From positions 89,773-153,772 of the forward strand of contig CAJYHL010000021.1 in the NCBI GenBank assembly GCA_913774625.1: a DNA stretch of 64,000 bases, given 5' to 3'. Positions within the stretch are counted from its first letter, which is position 1. Every line of letters starts with the position of its first letter. Below are positions 19,982 through 28,219 of this stretch, piece after piece. The notes under the pieces were generated by a model. That model made no database searches and was not told the origin of the DNA. It saw nothing but the letters and a program-made list of their open reading frames with translations. Source of the stretch: an uncultured Acidovorax sp. (GTDB lineage Bacteria > Pseudomonadota > Gammaproteobacteria > Burkholderiales > Burkholderiaceae_C). The position numbers and the translations under genes are program-made.

Positions 19982-21211
19982 TCAGGCAGTGGCGTGCCGC
20001 TGCCGGTACTGTGCGAGGAAGTCCGCCAGCCGGCCGATGGCCACTCGCAGATCGCCTTCGTGCGGCAGGAACACGATGCGGAAATGCTGGTTGTCGGGGA
20101 AGTTGAAGCCCGAGCCCTGCACCAGCATCACGCGGGTGGCGCGCAGCACTTCCATGAAGAACTGGCGGTCGTCGGCGATGGGGTACATGGCCGGATCGAG
20201 GCGGGGGAACATGTAGAGCGCCGCCTGGGGCTTGACGCAGCTCACGCCCGGGATCGCCGTGATGAGCTCGTAGGCCAGGTCGCGCTGGCGCCGCAGCCGC
20301 CCGCCTTCGGCCACCAGGTCGTTGATGCTCTGGTAGCCGCCCAAAGCGGTCTGTATGGCCCACTGGCCGGGCACGTTGGAGCCCAGCTTGAGGTTGGCCA
20401 GCATGTTCAGGCCCTCGATGTAGTCGCGTGCGTCCTGCTTGGGGCCGGAAACGATCATCCACCCGGCGCGGAAGCCGCAGGAGCGGTAGGCCTTGGAGAG
20501 CGAATTGAAGGTCAGCGTCAGCACGTCGGTGGACAGGCTCGCCATGGAGGTGAAGACCGCGCCCTCGTAGAGCACCTTGTCGTACACCTCGTCCACCAGC
20601 AGCACCAGGCCGTGCTCGCGGGCGATGGCGACGATACCCTGCAGCAGTTCCTTGGGGTAGAGCACGCCCGTGGGGTTGTTGGGGTTGATGACCACGATGC
20701 CGCGGGTGCGGGGCGTGATCTTGGCGCGGATATCTTCGAGGCTGGGCAGCCAGCCGTCGTCCTCGTCGCACAGGTAATGCACGGGCTTGCCACCCGAGAG
20801 CGACACGGCCGCCGTCCAGAGCGGATAGTCGGGCATGGGCACCAGCAGTTCGTCGCCGTCGTCGAGCAGCGCGTTGGTGGCCATCACGATGAGCTCGCTG
20901 GCTCCGTTGCCCAGGTAGATGTCTTCCAGGGTCACGCCGGCGATGCCCAGCTGCTGCGAGTAGTGCATCACCGCCTTGCGCGCAGCGAAGATGCCCTTGC
21001 TGTCCGAATAGCCTGCCGAGTCGGGCAGGTTGCGGATCATGTCCTGCTGGATCTCCTCGGGAGGATCGAAGCCGAACGGCGCCATGTTGCCGATGTTCAG
21101 CTTGATGATCTTCTGGCCCTCGTCCTCCATCTGCTTGGCCGCATCCACGATAGGGCCCCGCACATCGTAGAGAACGTTATTGAGCTTGGCGGATTTGTGG
21201 ACGGTCTTCAT
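19982..21211 (-). CDS. alaA: Pyridoxal-phosphate aminotransferase, AlaA-type alanine transaminase
   Basis: 409 residues, fold type I class I/II aminotransferase. The PLP lysine is in FNSLSKAYRSCGFRAGW, and the block YIEGLNMLANLKLGSNVPGQ followed by WAIQTALGGYQSI is characteristic of AlaA (glutamate-pyruvate transaminase), about 405 residues in E. coli. The start MKTVHKSAKLNNVLYDVRGP at 21211 is the family N-terminus. In many Burkholderiales this gene lies just upstream of hom and thrC, suggesting an amino-acid biosynthesis transcription unit, though repeat copy E separates it from hom here. Confidence 0.9.
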   Translation of the reverse strand: MKTVHKSAKLNNVLYDVRGPIVDAAKQMEDEGQKIIKLNIGNMAPFGFDPPEEIQQDMIRNLPDSAGYSDSKGIFAARKAVMHYSQQLGIAGVTLEDIYLGNGASELIVMATNALLDDGDELLVPMPDYPLWTAAVSLSGGKPVHYLCDEDDGWLPSLEDIRAKITPRTRGIVVINPNNPTGVLYPKELLQGIVAIAREHGLVLLVDEVYDKVLYEGAVFTSMASLSTDVLTLTFNSLSKAYRSCGFRAGWMIVSGPKQDARDYIEGLNMLANLKLGSNVPGQWAIQTALGGYQSINDLVAEGGRLRRQRDLAYELITAIPGVSCVKPQAALYMFPRLDPAMYPIADDRQFFMEVLRATRVMLVQGSGFNFPDNQHFRIVFLPHEGDLRVAIGRLADFLAQYRQRHATA

Positions 21212-21291
21212 GCTGCGCGGTTGGCGGCGCCAAAGGCCGCCAGGAGAAGGGGAATCGGTCCTGCGGGGCACGGCGCGCCCCCGGTGAAACC

Positions 21292-21297
21292 TATAAT
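21292..21297 (+). promoter_or_regulatory. Possible -10 element
   Basis: A perfect TATAAT 88 bp upstream of the Mth938-like gene, in a local AT-rich patch of an otherwise GC-rich divergent region. No convincing -35 hexamer is found 16-18 bp upstream. Confidence 0.4.
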
Positions 21298-21384
21298 TTG
21301 ACCACAGTTCTATACGACGGAACCGGCCCCGCGCCCTGCGGCACGCCGGGCCCCTGCGCGGGGCCAACCACCCGGACATCCCCC

Positions 21385-21768
21385 ATGAAATTCCAGCCCG
21401 ACCGATCCGACGCTCAGAGCATCAGTGCCTACGGGCCCGGCTGGATCGGCATCGACGCCGAACGCATCACGCACAGCGTGGTCATCACCTCGGGCGGCCT
21501 GCGCACCGAATGGCACTGCAGCCGCTACGAAGACCTCACGCCCGCGCACTTCGCCCAGCTGGCCGAGCTGGACTGCGAACTGGTCATCTTCGGCAGCGGC
21601 GGCCGCAACCGCTTTCCGCCGCCGGCCTGGCTACAGCCCCTGATGGCGCGCCGCATCGGCCTGGAGACCATGGACACCCAGGCCGCCTGCCGCACCTACA
21701 ACATCCTGGCCGGCGAAGGCCGCAACGTGGCTGCGGCCCTGCTGCTGGAGACCGCCGAACCGGTGTGA
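21385..21768 (+). CDS. Mth938-like domain protein (DUF498/NDUFAF3 family)
   Basis: 126 residues; start MKFQPDRSDA at 21385. The family consists of small single-domain proteins found in bacteria and, as NDUFAF3, in mitochondrial complex I assembly. Recognisable parts are the INAYGPGWI-like SISAYGPGWIGIDAERITHSVVI, CELVIFGSGGRNRFPPPAWL and the ending IGLETMDTQAACRTYNILAGEGRNVAAALLL. The biochemical role in bacteria is not established. It precedes bcp on the same strand with about 150 bp between. Confidence 0.85.
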   Translation: MKFQPDRSDAQSISAYGPGWIGIDAERITHSVVITSGGLRTEWHCSRYEDLTPAHFAQLAELDCELVIFGSGGRNRFPPPAWLQPLMARRIGLETMDTQAACRTYNILAGEGRNVAAALLLETAEPV

Positions 21769-21916
21769 TCCGTGGATTTTGGTTACAGACTGCGAATCGA
21801 GAAAGAGCACGTTTCCGGGTAAAATGCCGGGTTGCGGTCGGGGGCCCTGTCTAGCTGCAACACCACACTCGCACCCCCGATTTCCCAACGACTTCCCTCC
21901 TGAGAGACTGAGTGCC

Positions 21917-22402
21917 ATGGCGATCGTTGTCAACAAACCCCTCCCTGAATTTGAAGCCAACGCGACCGGCGGGATCAAGGTCTCCAACACCTCGCATCTG
22001 GGCCAGGTCCTGATCCTGTACTTCTACCCCAAGGACAACACGCCTGGCTGCACCACCGAAGCCATGCAGTTCCGCGACAAGTACAAGGACTTCGCCAAGG
22101 CTGGCGCTGCCGTGTTCGGCGTGTCCCGCGACAACATGAAGTCGCACGACGACTTCAAGGAAAAGCTGGAGCTGCCCTTCGAGCTGATCGCCGACACCGA
22201 AGAGAAGATGTGCCACATGTTCGGCGTGGTCAAGAACAAGATCATGTACGGCAAGAAGGTCAAGGGCATCGAGCGCAGCACCTTCCTCATCGGCCCCGAT
22301 GGCGTGCTGGTGCAGGAATGGCGCGGCCTGAAGGTGCCGGGCCACGTGGACGAAGTGCTCAAGGCCGTCAAGTCCATCAAGGCGCTGAAGAAAGCCGCCT
22401 GA
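21917..22402 (+). CDS. bcp: Thioredoxin-dependent thiol peroxidase (BCP/PrxQ peroxiredoxin)
   Basis: 161 residues; reduces hydrogen peroxide and organic peroxides with electrons from thioredoxin. The peroxidatic cysteine lies in YFYPKDNTPGCTTEAMQFRD; the usual resolving cysteine five residues further on is not present, so it resembles the 1-Cys or atypical variants. The start MAIVVNKPLPEFEA at 21917 gives the normal length. An AT-rich TAAAAT at 21820 may be its -10 element. A strong hairpin with T-run lies 90 bp downstream. Confidence 0.92.
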   Translation: MAIVVNKPLPEFEANATGGIKVSNTSHLGQVLILYFYPKDNTPGCTTEAMQFRDKYKDFAKAGAAVFGVSRDNMKSHDDFKEKLELPFELIADTEEKMCHMFGVVKNKIMYGKKVKGIERSTFLIGPDGVLVQEWRGLKVPGHVDEVLKAVKSIKALKKAA

Positions 22403-22490
22403 AAAGCCGCGGCACTTCGCCGTGCCGTTCATGGGGAATATGCATAATGGGTCAATGCCTCTGAGTGACGCAACGCCCCTCTCCCCCTCC

Positions 22491-22523
22491 AAAGCCGCCT
22501 TGGTCTCCAGGCGGCTTTTTGCT
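22491..22523 (+). terminator. Rho-independent terminator after bcp
   Basis: AAAGCCGCCT (22491-22500) pairs with AGGCGGCTTT (22509-22518) around an 8-nt loop, with T residues continuing after the stem (CTTTTTGCTTT). Confidence 0.85.
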
Positions 22524-22591
22524 TTCTGACGCCCGCGTCGCTTCCAACCCCTCTCTCTTCCCTTTTCTTCCCCAAGCGAGGCCCCCGCCCC

Positions 22592-24388
22592 ATGCCCCTG
22601 CCCCCCGCCCCCGCCAAGCGCGCCGCGCTGCTCTCCCCGGATGCGTACCTGCAGAACACCCACGCATCGTCCAACGCGATGACGCCGGCCCGCGAAGCCG
22701 AAGAGCCCGCTGCCAGCCCGGCGCCCGCCCGCAGCACCCGCAAGACGGCCCAGGCCCCGAGCCGCCGCAGCGCCGTGCTGGCCTCCTCTTCGTCCGCCGC
22801 GCCGGCCGCCGATGCGCCCGCCATCGCCACGCCTGCCGCCCCGCAGCAGCCGGCCGCAGCCAAGGGCCGCAGCCGCAAGACGCCCGCGCCCGTAGCCACC
22901 CCTGCGCCGAAGGCTGCCGAGGCCGTCCAGCGCAGCGCTGCAGCCGCCGCCCCCCAGCCCGCACCGGCCGAGCGCCCGCGCAAGCAGCGCAGCACCGGCC
23001 CGAAGAAGATGTTCGTGCTGGACACCAACGTGCTGCTGCACGACCCGACCTGCCTGTTCCGCTTCGAGGAGCACGACATCTTCCTGCCGATGATCGTGCT
23101 GGAAGAGCTGGACGGCCACAAGAAGGGCATGACCGAAGTCGCCCGCAACGGCCGCCAGGCCAGCCGCACGCTGGATGCGCTGGTGGGCGTGCAGGGCGCC
23201 GACATCGGCAAGGGCATCGCGCTCGACGCCACCGGCCAGCGCGCGGCCGGCGGCTGCCTGTATTTCCAGACCGAGCCGCTCGACTACCACCTGCCCACCA
23301 GCCTGCCCCAAGGCAAGGCGGACAACCAGATCCTGGGCGTGGTCGAGGCCCTGCGCCAGCGCTACGCGCCGCGCGAGGTGGTGCTGGTGTCCAAGGACAT
23401 CAACATGCGCGTCAAGGCGCGCGCCCTGGGCCTTGCCGCCGAGGACTACCAGAACGACAAGACGCTCGAAGACGGCGACCTGCTCTATTCCGGCGTGCTG
23501 GCGCTGCCGGCCGACTTCTGGACCAGGACCGGCAAGAACGTGGAGAGCTGGCAGCAGGGCCCGCACACCTACTACCGCATCGGCGGGCCCATCGTGCCGC
23601 AGCTGATGATCAACCAGTTCGTGTACTTCGAGGCCCCGGGCGAGCCCAGCCTGTTCGCCCGCGTGACCGAGATCCGCGACAAGACCGCCGTGCTGCAGAC
23701 GCTCAAGGACTACGGCTCGGCCAAGAACACGGTCTGGGGCGTCAACACCCGCAACCGCGAGCAGAACTTCGCCATGAACCTGCTCATGGATCCGGAAGTG
23801 GATTTCGTCACCCTGGCCGGCACGGCCGGCACCGGCAAGACGCTGATGGCCCTGGCCGCCGGCCTCACCCAGGTGCTGGACGACCGCCGCTACACCGAGA
23901 TCATCATGACCCGCGCCACCGTGAGCGTGGGCGAGGACATCGGCTTCCTGCCCGGCACCGAGGAAGAGAAGATGGGCCCCTGGATGGGCGCGCTCGACGA
24001 CAACCTCGAATTCCTGGCCAAGGGCGACGGCGGCAATGCCGGCGAATGGGGGCGTGCCGCCACCAACGAACTGATCCGTAGCCGCATCAAGATCAAGAGC
24101 ATGAACTTCATGCGCGGCCGCACCTTCATGAACAAGTACGTCATCATCGACGAGGCGCAGAACCTCACGCCCAAGCAGATGAAGACGCTGATCACCCGCG
24201 CGGGCCCGGGCACCAAGATCATCTGCATGGGCAACTTGGCGCAGATCGACACGCCCTATCTGACGGAGGGCTCCTCCGGCCTGACCTACGCGGTGGACCG
24301 CTTCAAGGGCTGGCCGCACAGCGGGCACATCACGCTCGCGCGCGGCGAACGCTCGCGCCTGGCCGACTTCGCCAGCGAGGTGCTCTGA
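22592..24388 (+). CDS. PIN domain-PhoH family ATPase
   Basis: 598 residues, a PhoH2-type protein: an N-terminal PIN RNase-like domain (KKMFVLDTNVLLHDPTCLFR, with the acidic residue of LDTNV) joined to a PhoH ATPase with Walker A GTAGTGKTLMALAA and Walker B YVIIDEAQNL. PhoH2 proteins are proposed to act as RNA helicase/RNases. The first 145 residues or so are an Ala/Pro/Ser/Lys low-complexity extension, probably disordered, not found in short homologues. The start is uncertain: ATG 22592 has a weak GAGG about ten bases upstream and ATG 22679 is an alternative. Followed two bases later by a small coiled-coil gene. Confidence 0.88.
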   Translation: MPLPPAPAKRAALLSPDAYLQNTHASSNAMTPAREAEEPAASPAPARSTRKTAQAPSRRSAVLASSSSAAPAADAPAIATPAAPQQPAAAKGRSRKTPAPVATPAPKAAEAVQRSAAAAAPQPAPAERPRKQRSTGPKKMFVLDTNVLLHDPTCLFRFEEHDIFLPMIVLEELDGHKKGMTEVARNGRQASRTLDALVGVQGADIGKGIALDATGQRAAGGCLYFQTEPLDYHLPTSLPQGKADNQILGVVEALRQRYAPREVVLVSKDINMRVKARALGLAAEDYQNDKTLEDGDLLYSGVLALPADFWTRTGKNVESWQQGPHTYYRIGGPIVPQLMINQFVYFEAPGEPSLFARVTEIRDKTAVLQTLKDYGSAKNTVWGVNTRNREQNFAMNLLMDPEVDFVTLAGTAGTGKTLMALAAGLTQVLDDRRYTEIIMTRATVSVGEDIGFLPGTEEEKMGPWMGALDDNLEFLAKGDGGNAGEWGRAATNELIRSRIKIKSMNFMRGRTFMNKYVIIDEAQNLTPKQMKTLITRAGPGTKIICMGNLAQIDTPYLTEGSSGLTYAVDRFKGWPHSGHITLARGERSRLADFASEVL

Positions 24389-24390
24389 GC

Positions 24391-24780
24391 ATGGCCATCG
24401 GCTGGATGACCGCCCTCAAGCTCGTGCCCTGGGCCGACGTGATCGAAGCCACGCCGCAGATCCTGCAGGCGGCCCGCCGCCTGATGGGCTCGACCCGCAA
24501 GGGGGCCGCGAGCGACATGGAAGCCGCAGCGGCGGGTGCCGGCGGCGGCGCCGTCACGATGACCACCACCGACCAGCTGGCCGTGCTGCGCGACGCCCTG
24601 GTGCAGCTGCAGGACGAGCAGCGCGCATCGGCCCAGCTGATCGAGTCGCTGGCCGAGCAGAACGCCGTGCTGGTGCGCGCGGTCGATGCGTTGCGCCAGC
24701 GCCAGCAGCGGCTGGTGTGGGCGGCCTGGCTGCTGGGCGCCTCCACGGCCGGGCTGCTGGCCTGGGCCTTCACGCGCTGA
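24391..24780 (+). CDS. Small tail-anchored coiled-coil protein
   Basis: 129 residues. The ATG lies two bases after the PhoH stop codon, so the genes are certainly co-transcribed. Residues about 60-105 (LAVLRDALVQLQDEQRASAQ onward) form a heptad-like helix, and the C-terminus WAAWLLGASTAGLLAWAFTR is a single hydrophobic span. The arrangement suggests an inner-membrane protein with the coiled coil in the cytoplasm. Not recognised as a named family; possibly a partner of the PIN-PhoH ATPase. Confidence 0.65.
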   Translation: MAIGWMTALKLVPWADVIEATPQILQAARRLMGSTRKGAASDMEAAAAGAGGGAVTMTTTDQLAVLRDALVQLQDEQRASAQLIESLAEQNAVLVRAVDALRQRQQRLVWAAWLLGASTAGLLAWAFTR

Positions 24781-24823
24781 AGAACCCGATCTGGCGCCCC
24801 TCTCGGCGTGCCACGAAAAGAAG

Positions 24824-24866
24824 AGCCCCTGGCGCTTGCGCATCAAGCAAGCGCCAGGGGCTTTTT
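24824..24866. terminator. Strong bidirectional terminator, repeated element copy 1
   Basis: A perfect 15-bp stem: AGCCCCTGGCGCTTG (24824-24838) with CAAGCGCCAGGGGCT (24848-24862), 9-nt loop, then TTTTT. The left flank is A-rich (AAAAGAAG), giving U-rich ends in both directions. It separates the coiled-coil gene from dnaB, which converge. It is almost the same sequence as the element at 53854. Confidence 0.9.
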
Positions 24867-24900
24867 CCATGGACAGCCCCGCCGCTGCCGGCGGAGGCTG

Positions 24901-26334
24901 TCAGTAGTCGTCGCCGCCGTATCCCTGGGCCAGGTTCTCGAAGCGGGTCTGGTTCTTCTGGAAGAACAGCTTCACGGTGCCGGTCGGGCCGTTCCGCTGC
25001 TTGCCGATGATGACCTCGGCCACGTTGGGCTCCTTGGAGTCCTTGTTGTAGTAGTCGTCGCGGTAGATGAACATGATGATGTCCGCGTCCTGCTCGATGG
25101 CGCCCGATTCGCGCAGGTCGGACATCATGGGGCGCTTGTCGGTGCGCTGCTCCACCGAGCGGTTGAGCTGCGAGAGCGCGATCACCGGGCACTGCAGCTC
25201 CTTGGCCAGCATCTTCAGGCCCCGGGAAATCTCGCCCAGTTCGGTCGCGCGGTTGTCGGCGCTGCCGGCGCCGGAGCCGCTCATGAGCTGCAGGTAGTCC
25301 ACCACGATGAGGCCGAGCTTGCCGCACTGCCGCGCGAGGCGCCGGGCGTTGGCCCGCAGTTCGCCCGGCGACAGGCCCGGGGTCTCGTCGATGTGCAGCG
25401 ACACGGTGCGCAGGCGCTCGATGGCTTCCGTCAGGCGCGGCCACTCCTCGTCGGTCAGCTTGCCGGTGCGCAGGTTGCCCTGGTTCACGCGGCCGATGGA
25501 GCCCACGATACGCACCGCCAGCTGGGCTGCGCCCATTTCCATCGAGAAGATGGCGACCGGCAGGCCTTCGTTCAACGCCACGTGTTCGGCGATGTTCACG
25601 GCGAACGAGGTCTTGCCCATGGAGGGGCGCGCCGCCAGCACGATCATGTCGCCGGCCTGCAGGCCCGAGGTCATGCGGTCCAGATCGGCGAAGCCCGTGG
25701 GCACGCCGGTCACGTCCATGGGGTTGTCGGCCATCTCCTGGACCTGGTCCAGCAGGTCGATCACCAGCGTGTCCAGCGACTGGAAACCCTGCTTGTTGCG
25801 CGAGCCCTCCTCGCCGATGGCGAAGATCCTGGCCTCGGCCTCGTCCAGGATCTTCTCCACCGTCTTGCCCTTGGGATTGAAGGCATTGGTGGAGATCTCG
25901 TCGCTGGCCGTGACCAGCTTGCGCAGAATGGAGCGCTCGCGCACGATCTCCGCATAGCGGCGGATGTTGCTGGCGCTGGGCACGTACTGCGCCAGGCTGT
26001 TGAGGTAGGCGATGCCGCCCACTTCCTCGGCCTTGCCCAGGCTCTGCAGCTCCCCGAAGACCGTGATCACGTCGGCCGGTTTGCTGGCATTGACCAGCTT
26101 GCCGATGGCCGCATAGATCTGCTGGTGCTCGTAGCGGTAGAAGTCGCCATCGACCAGCAGGTCGCCCACCCGGTCCCAGGCGTTGTTGTCCAGCAGCAGG
26201 CCGCCCAGCACGCTGGACTCCGCCTCGACGGAATGCGGCGGCACGCGCAGCTGCGAGACCGCCTGGTCGGCGGCAGCGGCAGCCGCGGGCGGCGGCGTGA
26301 AGTCATCGTCCAGGGGGGGCATCACGGCAGACAT
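24901..26334 (-). CDS. dnaB: Replicative DNA helicase DnaB
   Basis: 477 residues. Hexameric 5'-3' helicase that unwinds the fork. The N-terminal helical domain (PPHSVEAESSVLGGLLLDNN) and the RecA-like C-terminal domain with Walker A ARPSMGKTSFAVNIAE and GLIVVDYLQLM are intact, with no intein. The N-terminal tail (MSAVMPPLDDDFTPPPAAAA) is variable and includes a seven-base C run. It follows rplI on the same strand, but a terminator and about 185 bp separate them, so a dedicated promoter is likely. The upstream region carries DnaA-box-like sequences. Confidence 0.97.
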   Translation of the reverse strand: MSAVMPPLDDDFTPPPAAAAAADQAVSQLRVPPHSVEAESSVLGGLLLDNNAWDRVGDLLVDGDFYRYEHQQIYAAIGKLVNASKPADVITVFGELQSLGKAEEVGGIAYLNSLAQYVPSASNIRRYAEIVRERSILRKLVTASDEISTNAFNPKGKTVEKILDEAEARIFAIGEEGSRNKQGFQSLDTLVIDLLDQVQEMADNPMDVTGVPTGFADLDRMTSGLQAGDMIVLAARPSMGKTSFAVNIAEHVALNEGLPVAIFSMEMGAAQLAVRIVGSIGRVNQGNLRTGKLTDEEWPRLTEAIERLRTVSLHIDETPGLSPGELRANARRLARQCGKLGLIVVDYLQLMSGSGAGSADNRATELGEISRGLKMLAKELQCPVIALSQLNRSVEQRTDKRPMMSDLRESGAIEQDADIIMFIYRDDYYNKDSKEPNVAEVIIGKQRNGPTGTVKLFFQKNQTRFENLAQGYGGDDY

Positions 26335-26385
26335 GGTGTAGCAACTCCTTCAGCGTCCGGGAAGGCAGCCGCCGCAGGTGGCGGC

Positions 26386-26428
26386 TGTGGACAATCCTGT
26401 GGGCAAGCCGTTGACAGACCGTTGACAG
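26386..26428 (-). promoter_or_regulatory. DnaA-box-like pair and tandem 11-bp repeat upstream of dnaB
   Basis: On the minus strand TTGTCCACA (26386-26394) and TTGCCCACA (26398-26406) resemble the DnaA box TTATnCACA with one and two mismatches. Immediately upstream, CTGTCAACGG occurs twice with a one-base spacer (26408-26417 and 26419-26428). The block lies 50-95 bp before the dnaB ATG. Confidence 0.4.
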
Positions 26429-26451
26429 GCGGTGGATGCGGCAGGCGCCAG

Positions 26452-26479
26452 AAAACGCAAAAGCCGCCCTGGGGCGGCC
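26452..26479 (-). terminator. Terminator of the rpsF-priB-rpsR-rplI operon
   Basis: On the minus strand GCCGCC-CCAG-GGCGGC is followed by TTTTGCGTTTT. It lies about 40 bp beyond the rplI stop. A second small hairpin (CTCTGCA/TGCAGAG, 26489-26508) stands between. Confidence 0.75.
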
Positions 26480-26518
26480 TTCGCTGCGCTCTGCACTCTC
26501 ATGCAGAGTGGAGGGTGG

Positions 26519-26971
26519 TCAGGCGGTTTCGCCGTACACCGAAACGTTCACTTCCACGACCACGTCGGTGTGGAGAGCCACGCTCACAGCGCTGTCGCCC
26601 ACGGTCTTGATGGGGCCGTTGGGCAGGCGGATCTGCGACTTCACGACAGCGTAGCCTTGCTTGTTCAGCTCTTCGGCGATGTCGTGGTTGGTCACGGAGC
26701 CGAACAGACGGCCGTCCACGCCAGCCTTTTGCGTCAGCTTGATGGTCGTGCCACCCAGCTTCTCGCCTTGTGCCTGGGCTTCTGCCAGCTTGGCGGCAGC
26801 AGCCTTTTCCAGTTCGGCGCGCTTGGCTTCGAACTCGGCCTTGTTGGCTTCCGTGGCGCGGCGGGCGCGGCCCGACGGGATCAGGAAGTTGCGTGCGTAG
26901 CCGTCCTTGACCTTGACGATTTCGCCCAGGTTGCCGAGGTTCACGACCTTGTCGAGCAGGATGATTTGCAT
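26519..26971 (-). CDS. rplI: 50S ribosomal protein L9
   Basis: 150 residues, the normal size. [32 protein letters not shown] is the conserved N-terminal domain bound to 23S rRNA, followed by the long Lys/Glu/Ala connecting helix and the C-terminal domain ([18 protein letters not shown]). Last gene of the rpsF-priB-rpsR-rplI operon, 11 bp after rpsR. Confidence 0.98.
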   Translation of the reverse strand: MQIILLDKVVNLGNLGEIVKVKDGYARNFLIPSGRARRATEANKAEFEAKRAELEKAAAAKLAEAQAQGEKLGGTTIKLTQKAGVDGRLFGSVTNHDIAEELNKQGYAVVKSQIRLPNGPIKTVGDSAVSVALHTDVVVEVNVSVYGETA

Positions 26972-26982
26972 GGTCGGACTCC

Positions 26983-27264
26983 TTAGATCTTGTGCTGGTC
27001 GCTGTAGGGCACCAGAGCCAGGAAGCGGGCGCGCTTGATGGCGGTGTTCAGCTGACGCTGGTAGATGGCGCGCGTGCCGGTCAGGCGTGCGGGGATGATC
27101 TTGCCGTTTTCGGCGATGAAGTCACGCAGGGTATCGACATCCTTGTAGTCGATCTCTTCCACGCCAGCGACCGTGAAGCGGCAGAAGCGCTTGCGCTTGA
27201 ACAGCAGGGACTGGGTGTTGCGCTTGGGGCGCTTGTCTTTGTTGAACTTCTTGAACGTGGCCAT
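26983..27264 (-). CDS. rpsR: 30S ribosomal protein S18
   Basis: 93 residues. The core [20 protein letters not shown] and the C-terminal [14 protein letters not shown] element ([31 protein letters not shown]) are diagnostic. S18 binds S6 in the platform of the small subunit, and its gene lies in the same operon as rpsF. Separated by 18 bp from priB. Confidence 0.98.
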   Translation of the reverse strand: MATFKKFNKDKRPKRNTQSLLFKRKRFCRFTVAGVEEIDYKDVDTLRDFIAENGKIIPARLTGTRAIYQRQLNTAIKRARFLALVPYSDQHKI

Positions 27265-27282
27265 TTTCGGACCTCTTGAAAA

Positions 27283-27573
27283 TTAATCTTGTTGAATATC
27301 CTGGATGTGGAGAACCAGACCCTTGCCGTTGCGCGGCGTAGCGAGGAAACCCTGGAACTTCCAGCGGCTCCCCAGAGCCTGCCGCGCCAGCCGCTCGGCC
27401 AGCGCGCCGAACGCCACTGCCTTCACGGCGGCGCGTACTTCGCGCTGCGCGCCTGCTTCAGGCTGCTGCGACTCGTGTTCGAGCCGCAGGTCCAGCGCAG
27501 GCAATCCGGCCGGCGTGTAGCGCAAGGCCTTCGCCTCGCCGATACAGGCCGTCAGCGCGACGCGATTTTCCAC
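27283..27573 (-). CDS. priB: Primosomal replication protein N (PriB)
   Basis: 96 residues, an OB-fold single-strand DNA-binding protein that bridges PriA and DnaT in replication restart. ALRYTPAGLPALDLRLEHES and the C-terminal FLATPRNGKGLVLHIQDIQQD match PriB. The start shown is GTG (27571-27573); the only nearby purine-rich site (GGGAG) is very close to it, and no ATG in frame exists upstream before the rpsF stop, so the exact start is less certain. The location between rpsF and rpsR is the conserved one. Confidence 0.93.
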   Translation of the reverse strand: MENRVALTACIGEAKALRYTPAGLPALDLRLEHESQQPEAGAQREVRAAVKAVAFGALAERLARQALGSRWKFQGFLATPRNGKGLVLHIQDIQQD

Positions 27574-27596
27574 ATCTCCCGGCTTGGAGCTGCCGA

Positions 27597-27980
27597 TCAG
27601 CGCGACTCGCGCTCGGCGGCTGCGAATTCAGCCTGGCTGGCCTTGCGGGCTTCTTCGCGCTCGACGGTCTTCATCATGGAAGAGGCGCCGGTTTCGGCCT
27701 TCTTCTTCTGGACCGTCAGGTGGCGCAGCACGGCGTCGTTGAACTTGAAGGCGTGCTCCAGTTCAGCCATCACGGCCTGGTCGGCTTCGATGTTCACGCA
27801 CAGGTAGTGGGCCTTGGCCAGCTTGTTGATCAGGTACGCCAGTTGACGGCGGCCCCAGTCTTCCACGCGGTGGACCTTGCCGCCGCCGGCGGTGATCATG
27901 CCCTTGTAGCGCTCCAGCATGGCTGGAACCTGTTCGCTTTGATCCGGGTGGATCAACAAGATGATTTCGTAATGACGCAT
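27597..27980 (-). CDS. rpsF: 30S ribosomal protein S6
   Basis: 127 residues from [20 protein letters not shown] at 27980, which has AGGAG six bases upstream. Conserved features include the [16 protein letters not shown] loop and [10 protein letters not shown]. The C-terminal tail (about 100-127, [20 protein letters not shown]) is charged, as in many betaproteobacterial S6 proteins. First gene of the operon; a TATAAT element lies 68 bp upstream. Confidence 0.98.
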   Translation of the reverse strand: MRHYEIILLIHPDQSEQVPAMLERYKGMITAGGGKVHRVEDWGRRQLAYLINKLAKAHYLCVNIEADQAVMAELEHAFKFNDAVLRHLTVQKKKAETGASSMMKTVEREEARKASQAEFAAAERESR

Positions 27981-28047
27981 GCAAACTCCTTCTGGATGAC
28001 ACCACCTGCTGCGTCTTTTGAAGCAGTGTGGCAAGGCAAAGCCGGCG

Positions 28048-28053
28048 ATTATA
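28048..28053 (-). promoter_or_regulatory. -10 element of the rpsF operon
   Basis: TATAAT on the minus strand, 68 bp before the rpsF ATG. The best -35 candidate 16-17 bp upstream (GTACAA/TGTACA) is weak. The position and perfect -10 make it the likely promoter of rpsF-priB-rpsR-rplI. Confidence 0.6.
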
Positions 28054-28146
28054 GCGCGCACCCTCGTGCTTGTACACTGGCGGGCCGATTCGCGGGGCCG
28101 ACCGGGGCTTGCAGGCACGGCCGGCGGCGCCATTGCGGCCCGGCCG

Positions 28147-28174
28147 CTTGAAATCCTGCGGCCTGCACCGATCT
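28147..28174 (+). promoter_or_regulatory. Sigma-32-like heat-shock promoter of grpE
   Basis: CTTGAAA (28147-28153), 13 bases, then ACCGATCT (28167-28174), compared with CTTGAAA-N13/14-CCCCATnT. The -35 is perfect and the -10 keeps five of the seven fixed bases. It ends 46 bp before the grpE ATG. Confidence 0.65.
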
Positions 28175-28219
28175 CCCGCGCGTACCGCTTCTTTTTTGTT
28201 CCAACACACATCGATCGAC

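Noticed and set aside
21298..21384. Upstream extension of the Mth938-like protein (29 extra codons)
   Set aside because: The extension is Pro/Gly/Thr-rich, overlaps the likely promoter and is outside the family domain. The ATG at 21385 gives the normal size.
26311..26318. Seven-base homopolymer near the dnaB start as a phase-variation tract
   Set aside because: dnaB is essential, so phase variation is implausible. The run is short and near the variable N-terminus.
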